Of a stretch of DNA of 45,571 nucleotides, positions 40,673 through 45,571 are shown one piece after another (the first letter of the stretch is position 1; each line of letters opens with the position of its first letter). Origin of the DNA: an uncultured Roseburia sp. (lineage in GTDB: Bacteria; Bacillota; Clostridia; Lachnospirales; Lachnospiraceae); assembly GCA_900756925.1 (NCBI GenBank), contig CAAELX010000049.1, positions 1 to 45,571 of the forward strand. Direction: 5' to 3'. The position numbers and the translations under genes were made by a program. Under the pieces are notes generated by a model. The model made no database searches. It saw only the letters and a list, made by a program, of their open reading frames with translations, and was not told where the DNA came from.

Positions 40673-41389
40673 ATGTCAGAGGAAGAAAGAAAATTTTTGG
40701 AAATTGTTGATTTGAAAAAAGGATTCGGAAGTGGTGAGACGCGCCAGGAAGTACTGCGCGGCATGAGCTTTTCCGTTGCAAAGGGAGAATTCTGTGTCCT
40801 GCTCGGACCGTCTGGATCCGGGAAATCCACTTTATTGAATATCATCGGAGGAATCGACAGTGCAGATTCCGGTTACATTTCGATTAATGGCGACAAGCTG
40901 GAAGATATGAGTGAGAAGAAACTAACCCAGTACCGCAGAAAGCATCTTGGCTACGTGTTCCAGATGTATAATTTGATCGGAAACCTGAATGTAAAGGAAA
41001 ATATTGAGGTTGGGGCATATCTTTCCGACAATGCACTGGATATTGATGAGCTGCTTCAGACATTAGGACTCTACGAACACAGATATAAGCTGCCGAACCA
41101 ATTGTCCGGCGGTCAGCAGCAGCGAGTATCCATCGGGCGTGCAATTGTGAAGAATCCGGATATCCTGCTCTGTGATGAGCCGACCGGAGCACTTGATTAC
41201 AATACATCCAAGGAGATCTTAAAGCTGATCGAGGATGTCAACCGGAAATACGGCAATACAATTATCATGGTCACACACAATGAGGCGATCAAGAACATGG
41301 CAGACCATGTGATCAAGCTCCGCGACGGGGAAGTACGCTACAACGAGAGGAATGAACACAAGATTTCAGCGGCAGATCTTGAGTGGTAA
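40673..41389 (+). CDS. ABC transporter ATP-binding protein (MacB/LolD type)
   Basis: A 238-aa ATPase with Walker A GPSGSGKSTLLNIIGG near residue 45, Q-loop FQMYNLIGNLNVKENIEV near 98, signature LSGGQQQRVSIGRAIV near 144, Walker B ILLCDEPTGALD near 163, and H-switch VTHNEAIKNMADH near 200. It powers the adjacent FtsX-type permease. The ATG at 40673 follows GAAAGGGGAGAC. A long upstream open frame would extend it by 64 residues without homology. The permease starts 14 bp after its stop. Confidence 0.93.
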   Translation: MSEEERKFLEIVDLKKGFGSGETRQEVLRGMSFSVAKGEFCVLLGPSGSGKSTLLNIIGGIDSADSGYISINGDKLEDMSEKKLTQYRRKHLGYVFQMYNLIGNLNVKENIEVGAYLSDNALDIDELLQTLGLYEHRYKLPNQLSGGQQQRVSIGRAIVKNPDILLCDEPTGALDYNTSKEILKLIEDVNRKYGNTIIMVTHNEAIKNMADHVIKLRDGEVRYNERNEHKISAADLEW

Positions 41390-41403
41390 GGGGAGTGGCG
41401 GCT

Positions 41404-44337
41404 ATGAAAAAGAAGAAAATAAAAAATCCACTGATCAAACGAATCCCAAGAGAGCTGCTCGGCGATTGGAAAAAATATCTTGTGGTGGCGCTGTTCCTTA
41501 TTTTAACAATCGGCTTTGTCTCCGGTATGTATGTTGCCAACGAGAGCATGCTGTACTCGGCGGCGGAGGGCGTGACGAAATATAAGCTCGAAGATGGACA
41601 TTTTGAGCTGGATAAGAAGGCAGATGCAGAATTACTCTCTGCAATTGAAACCGGAGAGAAAGCGGATGTGAAGCAGTATTACCTCGATGAGGCGAAAAAA
41701 GAGCTGGATGAGAAATTTGATAACGAGTTCGAAAAAGAATTTACGGAAAAATTCAAGGATGAATTTGAGGATAAATTTAAAGAAGAATTCGACAGCCAGT
41801 TTCAGGAAAAATTTGATTCCCAGTTTGACAGCATGTTCAAACAGCAGTTTGATGCGAATTTCGGTGCCCAGTTCGATGCGCAGTTTGCGGCACAGGTGAA
41901 ACAGGGACTGCTCGCACAGGGAGCAGACGAGGCGACGGCAGATGCCATGTTAGAGGGTGCCATCGAACAGGCAAAGCGAAACGGCACTTACCAGAGTACC
42001 TATGACACAGCGTACAGCCAGGCTTACCAGAGCGCTTATGACACTGCAAAAAAAGAAAACTATGACAGTGCCTACCAGACTGCGTATGATGAAGCATATC
42101 AGAGCGCGCACGACGAGGCGTATGACGGTGCTTATAAAGAAGCATACGACAAAGCTTATCCGGAAGCCTATGACAAGGCGTGGGATAAGATTGTAGAGGA
42201 AATTGACGACAAATATGCAGATGCAGAAGAAAAGTACGAGTTGAACGATCCGGACTTTGTGGCAAATCCGGTGCATGTGTACGAACAGTTTTTCCGGAAT
42301 GAGGAGGAAGATGCGGACAATGACGGTGTGGCGGAAGGAACCATCCGTGTATATGCAAAAAATGACGATGTGAACCTTGCCTGCATGTTAGACGGTACGT
42401 TTCCGGAAAAAAATGATGAGATCGCGATCGACCGTATGCATGCGGACAATGTAGGGATTAAGGTCGGGGATACGATCTCTGTCAGCGGAGAAGAATTCCA
42501 GGTAGTCGGACTTCTCGCCTATGTCAACTATGCGACGCTGCATGAGAAAGCGTCTGATCTGATGTTTGATGCGATCAAATTCGATGTTGCGATGGTGACA
42601 CCGGAAGGCTTTGACCGGCTGCACAAGTCTATCCATTATGGATACGCATGGAATTATGTGGACTCCCCTGCGGATGATGTAGAGCAGAAGGCAATGTCGG
42701 ATGATTTTATGAAAGCACTGCTCACACAGGTCGTATGCGCAGACAGGGAACTTGAGGATTATCTGCCGCGGTATGCAAATCCGGCGATCAATTTTGCAAC
42801 AGAGGATATGGGCTCGGACAAAGCGATGGGCGGCGTCCTGTTAGATATCTTAATTGTGATCATAGCCTTTATTTTCGCAGTGACCATCAGCAACACGATT
42901 ATGAAGGAAGCTTCTACGATCGGAACACTCCGGGCATCCGGCTACACGAAAGGGGAGCTGGTCAGACATTATATTTCCATGCCGGTCATCGTGACACTGA
43001 TCGCGGCATGCATCGGAAATATACTCGGTTATACGGTGTTCAAATATACAGTTGTAAGCATGTACTACAATAGCTATAGCCTGCCGACCTATGAGACGAT
43101 CTGGAATCCGGACGCGTTCTTCAAGACGACCATCATTCCGGTGGTCCTGATGTTTGTGGTGAACTTGATTGTCATTTTGAAAATGATGCAGCACACTCCA
43201 TTACAGTTCCTGCGCCATGACCTGAAAAAATCAAAACGTAAAAAGGCGATGCGGCTGCCAAAATGGAGCTTTTTAAGCCGTTTCCGCCTGCGTATCATGT
43301 TCCAGAATGTAGCAAATTACCTGATCTTATTTGTGGGAGTCCTGTTTATCGCGGTCATGCTTGCGATGGCGGTCGGCATGCCGGATACGTTAGATTACTA
43401 CAAGTCAAATATTTCGGACATGATGTTTACCAACTATCAGTATGTGCTGAAATCTTATGAAGAAGAAGACGGAGATGCCATCACTACGAAAAACCCGGAT
43501 GCAGAGCAATTCTGCATGACTTCCTTAGAGCACAAGAGCGACACACTCGATGAGGAGATTTCTGTTTACGGAGTGGAGGATGACAGCCGCTATGTGCAGA
43601 TCGATGATCTGGCTTCCTTAAAAGATACCGAAGGTTATATTTCAGAACCTTTCGCAGACAAATATAATCTTTCGGTCGGAGATACCATTACGTTGGATGC
43701 CAAATATGAGAATAAGCAATATACATTCACCATTGCAGGCATTTACGGGCACAGCCAGACGCTCGCCGTATTCCTGCCGATTGAAAATTACAGAGTGATT
43801 TTCGACACAGACGGGGAAGCATTCAGTGGCTATCTGTCTGATTCCGAGATTACGGATATTGATGAAAATGAGATTGCTACAGTGATCACGGAGCGTGAGA
43901 TCACAAAAATGGCAGACCAGTTAGACCACTCAATGGGATCCTACATGACCTACTTCCAGTATCTGTGCGTCCTGCTCTCAGCTGTGCTAATTTATCTGCT
44001 GACGAAGCTGATTATCGAGAAAAATGAGAACGCGATCTCCATGACCAAAATCTTAGGCTATGAAAACCGTGAGATCGCGAATTTATATCTGACCTCGACG
44101 ACCATCATGGTACTGATCATTGATGCAGTTAGTGTATTCCTTGGAACGGTGATCATGGCAGCTGTATGGAGAATCATGCTCTACTCTTACAGTGGCTGGT
44201 ATGCATTCCGGTTCAGCACGGTGGGCTATGTGAAAATGTTCCTGTTCATTCTGATCGGTTATCTGCTGGTCATGTTTTTCGACTTCAGAAGAATCAGGAA
44301 GATTCCGATGGATCAGGCATTAAAAAATGTGGAGTAA
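41404..44337 (+). CDS. FtsX-type ABC permease with large tetrad-repeat extracellular domain
   Basis: A 977-aa permease in the MacB/FtsX class. TM1 is at ~24-45 (KKYLVVALFLILTIGFVSGMYV). A ~430-residue outside domain follows, its first half a striking 4-residue repeat: 15 Phe at every fourth position from 105 to 161, then an aromatic-x-x-Ala repeat from 196 to 260. The second half is a beta-rich MacB-like domain (EGTIRVYAKNDDV... to about 460). TM2-4 lie at ~476-600 (LLDILIVIIAFIFAVTISNTIM and ASTIGTLRASGYTKGELV), then a second FtsX half with TM5 at ~640, an outside domain, and TM6-8 at ~840-970. The ATG at 41404 follows TAAGGGGAGTGG. The substrate is unknown; export or cell-envelope work is likely. 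Confidence 0.88.
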   Translation: MKKKKIKNPLIKRIPRELLGDWKKYLVVALFLILTIGFVSGMYVANESMLYSAAEGVTKYKLEDGHFELDKKADAELLSAIETGEKADVKQYYLDEAKKELDEKFDNEFEKEFTEKFKDEFEDKFKEEFDSQFQEKFDSQFDSMFKQQFDANFGAQFDAQFAAQVKQGLLAQGADEATADAMLEGAIEQAKRNGTYQSTYDTAYSQAYQSAYDTAKKENYDSAYQTAYDEAYQSAHDEAYDGAYKEAYDKAYPEAYDKAWDKIVEEIDDKYADAEEKYELNDPDFVANPVHVYEQFFRNEEEDADNDGVAEGTIRVYAKNDDVNLACMLDGTFPEKNDEIAIDRMHADNVGIKVGDTISVSGEEFQVVGLLAYVNYATLHEKASDLMFDAIKFDVAMVTPEGFDRLHKSIHYGYAWNYVDSPADDVEQKAMSDDFMKALLTQVVCADRELEDYLPRYANPAINFATEDMGSDKAMGGVLLDILIVIIAFIFAVTISNTIMKEASTIGTLRASGYTKGELVRHYISMPVIVTLIAACIGNILGYTVFKYTVVSMYYNSYSLPTYETIWNPDAFFKTTIIPVVLMFVVNLIVILKMMQHTPLQFLRHDLKKSKRKKAMRLPKWSFLSRFRLRIMFQNVANYLILFVGVLFIAVMLAMAVGMPDTLDYYKSNISDMMFTNYQYVLKSYEEEDGDAITTKNPDAEQFCMTSLEHKSDTLDEEISVYGVEDDSRYVQIDDLASLKDTEGYISEPFADKYNLSVGDTITLDAKYENKQYTFTIAGIYGHSQTLAVFLPIENYRVIFDTDGEAFSGYLSDSEITDIDENEIATVITEREITKMADQLDHSMGSYMTYFQYLCVLLSAVLIYLLTKLIIEKNENAISMTKILGYENREIANLYLTSTTIMVLIIDAVSVFLGTVIMAAVWRIMLYSYSGWYAFRFSTVGYVKMFLFILIGYLLVMFFDFRRIRKIPMDQALKNVE
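41716..42183 (+). repeat. DNA encoding a 4-residue aromatic repeat array
   Basis: Two arrays in the permease. First, 15 Phe at exact 4-residue spacing (residues 105-161), in a setting rich in Glu, Asp, Lys and Gln (for example FDSQFDSMFKQQFDANF). Second, from residue 196 to 260, Tyr at every fourth place, with Trp at the end, His once and Lys once, mostly in Y-D-x-A or Y-Q-x-A units. Codons vary (TTC/TTT, TAC/TAT), so the arrays are old enough to have drifted and are kept at the protein level. Confidence 0.9.
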
Positions 44338-44409
44338 AGACCGGGCATGAAAGCATCCTTCGCAAATAGGCGGGTGAACTGTAATATATATATATCTATA
44401 GTATAAAAA

Positions 44410-44547
44410 ATAAAATGGGTACTTGATTTCTCAAGTACCCAGGGGCATACTTACAGTAGAAAGTGATTCGGATACACGATCCGAGTTACCCTCAGTAAAA
44501 TCAGGAATAGCATTTCACTTTGCGGGTGGGGATGCTATTTCTTTTTG
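44410..44547 (+). ncRNA. Candidate antisense RNA or 3' regulatory element facing a toxin-like gene
   Basis: The segment holds three hairpins: perfect GGGTACTTGA-TTTC-TCAAGTACCC (44417-44440), ATTCGGAT/ATCCGAGT near 44466-44485, and GAATAGCAT/ATGCTATTT (44505-44513 with 44532-44540) followed by a T-rich run, a terminator on the plus strand. A plus-strand RNA would be complementary to the 3' end of the small minus-strand gene. On the minus strand the first hairpin is followed by ATTTTATTTTTT and could end the toxin mRNA. Equally, the last hairpin could just end the ABC operon transcript. The promoter is unclear (TATAAA near 44402). Confidence 0.4.
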
Positions 44548-44621
44548 TTTCTATGACTATCTATATAAGACAGAGCCGACAAAATGACAAGAATAAGTGT
44601 TAACACTTCCATTGTATTCAT
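44535..44621 (-). CDS. 28-aa hydrophobic peptide, candidate type I toxin
   Basis: A very short minus-strand gene, ATG at 44621 behind GAGAGGTGATGCCAT, stop at 44535. The peptide has a short acidic start (MNTMEV), one membrane helix (LTLILVILSALSYI) and a basic end (DSHRNKKK). This is the build of Fst/TxpA/holin-like type I toxins of Firmicutes, which damage the membrane when over-made. The possible antisense RNA with its terminator overlaps its 3' end by ~13 bp. A weak promoter TTGCGT-16-TATCAT lies about 70-100 bp upstream on the minus strand. Its small size makes the call tentative. Confidence 0.5.
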   Translation of the reverse strand: MNTMEVLTLILVILSALSYIDSHRNKKK

Positions 44622-44746
44622 ATGGCATCACCTCTCAAAAAACTAGAGGGCAATTAACATCGGAAAATGCATCCGCTTTCTATTAAAATGATACTATTTA
44701 TCGTATATCACGCAAAGAAAACTAAAGAAAAAAATGAAATAAAGAA

Positions 44747-45535
44747 TTATAACAGATTCTTCTTTCGAAATTCTCCGGGTGTGCACCCATAGTTCCCTTT
44801 AAAATATCTCGTAAAATGTGACAGATTGGAAAATCCACAGTATTGCGCAACTACTGCAATACTGAAATTCTCATGCAAAAGCAGATACTGTGCCCGCTCT
44901 AACCGAACCCGGATCAGTTCTGCTTTCGGTGAGGCGCGGAAAAAACGCTTATAATATTCATAGAACTGACTGATTCCAAGATTGACTAATGCCGCCATGG
45001 AAGCAGTATCCCAGTCCCTCTCCGGATGCGTCAGAAGCGTAAGCCTCGCTTTCTGGAACACCTCGTACATGGTCATATCTTCTTCCGGGATCTGCGTGGA
45101 GGCGTTCAACTGTCTGGACAGTGTGAGGAAAAGTTTACAGATCAACTGATGGACTGCTTCTTCATAATGGAGCTGTCTGGCGGTATCTTCGATATAAATC
45201 TCTTTCAAAATCCGGTTGATCTCATTGACATCCATCGGATAAAAAATCTCATTGACAGGAATTGCCGGATATTGTGCGACAAGATGTGCAGCCTCGTCAC
45301 CACTGAAATGGACAAAACTGTTTGTAAAGTGTTTCACCGCCTGATAATAGGTCTGCGTATGTGGTGGAATCAGAATACAGGCACCAGGCTTTGTTGGAAC
45401 AAGATGACCGTGCAGGCGGATTTTCATCGGTGTCAGGAAATACAGAAACAGATAGTCATCCGTGCCGGTTGGGCGGTCAATGATGTCGTAGTCCGGGTTT
45501 GAAAAATTATAGTGGCAGTAGTTTGTTGTCAGCAT
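44747..45535 (-). CDS. AraC-family transcriptional regulator
   Basis: A 262-aa regulator. The N-terminal ~150 residues form a cupin-like sensing domain (YDIIDRPTGTDDYLFLYFLTPMKIRLHGHLV, GACILIPPHTQTYY), fitting small sugar-like effectors. The C-terminal ~100 residues hold two helix-turn-helix motifs; the second is clear in FSIAVVAQYCGFSNLSHFTRYFKGNYGCTPGEFRK, the AraC signature. The start at 45535 follows AAAGGAGCCCCC on the minus strand. Its target is unknown, as the genes it probably controls lie outside the window. It belongs to the group of AraC regulators of carbohydrate use in gut Firmicutes. Confidence 0.88.
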   Translation of the reverse strand: MLTTNYCHYNFSNPDYDIIDRPTGTDDYLFLYFLTPMKIRLHGHLVPTKPGACILIPPHTQTYYQAVKHFTNSFVHFSGDEAAHLVAQYPAIPVNEIFYPMDVNEINRILKEIYIEDTARQLHYEEAVHQLICKLFLTLSRQLNASTQIPEEDMTMYEVFQKARLTLLTHPERDWDTASMAALVNLGISQFYEYYKRFFRASPKAELIRVRLERAQYLLLHENFSIAVVAQYCGFSNLSHFTRYFKGNYGCTPGEFRKKNLL

Positions 45536-45571
45536 AGGGGGCTCCTTTGGTGATAGTAGGGGTGGGGGCGA

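Overview
The window looks like chromosomal DNA of an anaerobic gut Firmicute, most likely a Lachnospiraceae (Clostridium cluster XIVa) member. The reasons are N-terminal-rubredoxin ('reverse') rubrerythrin next to a PerR-type Fur protein, a large Firmicute-type SRP RNA beside tadA, a T-box leader in front of metG, a eukaryote-like UDPGP pyrophosphorylase, YitT and AGCS transporters, and a sialic-acid (nan) locus of the R. gnavus type. Strong AGGAGG-type ribosome binding sites and TTGACA/TATAAT promoters fit this. The genus is not determined.

Layout. 1-3600: the first codons of a leftward regulator behind a MerR-type promoter, a broken low-complexity gene, a stand-alone HIRAN protein, an XRE regulator with a zinc ribbon, and a type-B carboxylesterase. 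3600-7000: pgi, a TM1266-type small regulator, and the oxidative-stress pair rubrerythrin/perR, whose promoters share one operator. 7100-13600: an unknown family protein, then an FtsX-type ABC transporter with its own OmpR-type regulator and kinase, followed by a small secreted Cys-rich gene broken by an in-frame TGA. 13600-20400: tadA, SRP RNA, a PsiE-like membrane protein, pta, a large hairpin element, a gene-free AT-rich stretch with clustered DnaA-box matches, YitT, a UDP-sugar pyrophosphorylase, and a small alarmone synthetase. 20450-23900: copper homeostasis: csoR behind a perfect CsoR palindrome, copA fused in frame to copZ, then tRNA-Ser(CGA). 24000-28600: a zinc-ribbon protein, T-box plus metG, an MBL hydrolase and a nitroreductase.

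29300-39700 is the amino-sugar region: RpiR regulator and nagB; a 192-bp hairpin element; a second RpiR divergent from an ABC sugar-binding lipoprotein and two permeases; the sialate-anomerase homologue yhcH, nanE and nanK; then an AGCS symporter. The route would be sialic acid uptake, NanA, ManNAc kinase, ManNAc-6-P epimerase and NagB. However, the second permease lacks its C-terminus and is joined directly, out of frame, to the last ~55 codons of a NanA-like lyase. One deletion appears to have removed the permease tail and most of nanA, so the pathway is probably broken in this strain.

39780-45571: a TPR protein, a second FtsX-type ABC exporter whose permease carries an unusual 4-residue aromatic repeat, a candidate type I toxin/antisense-RNA pair, and an AraC regulator. 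The best candidates for something undescribed are the in-frame copA-copZ fusion with an internal start, the ABC/two-component locus with its secreted Cys-rich gene, the tetrad-repeat permease, the toxin-like 28-aa gene, the DnaA-box cluster, and the two long hairpin elements.
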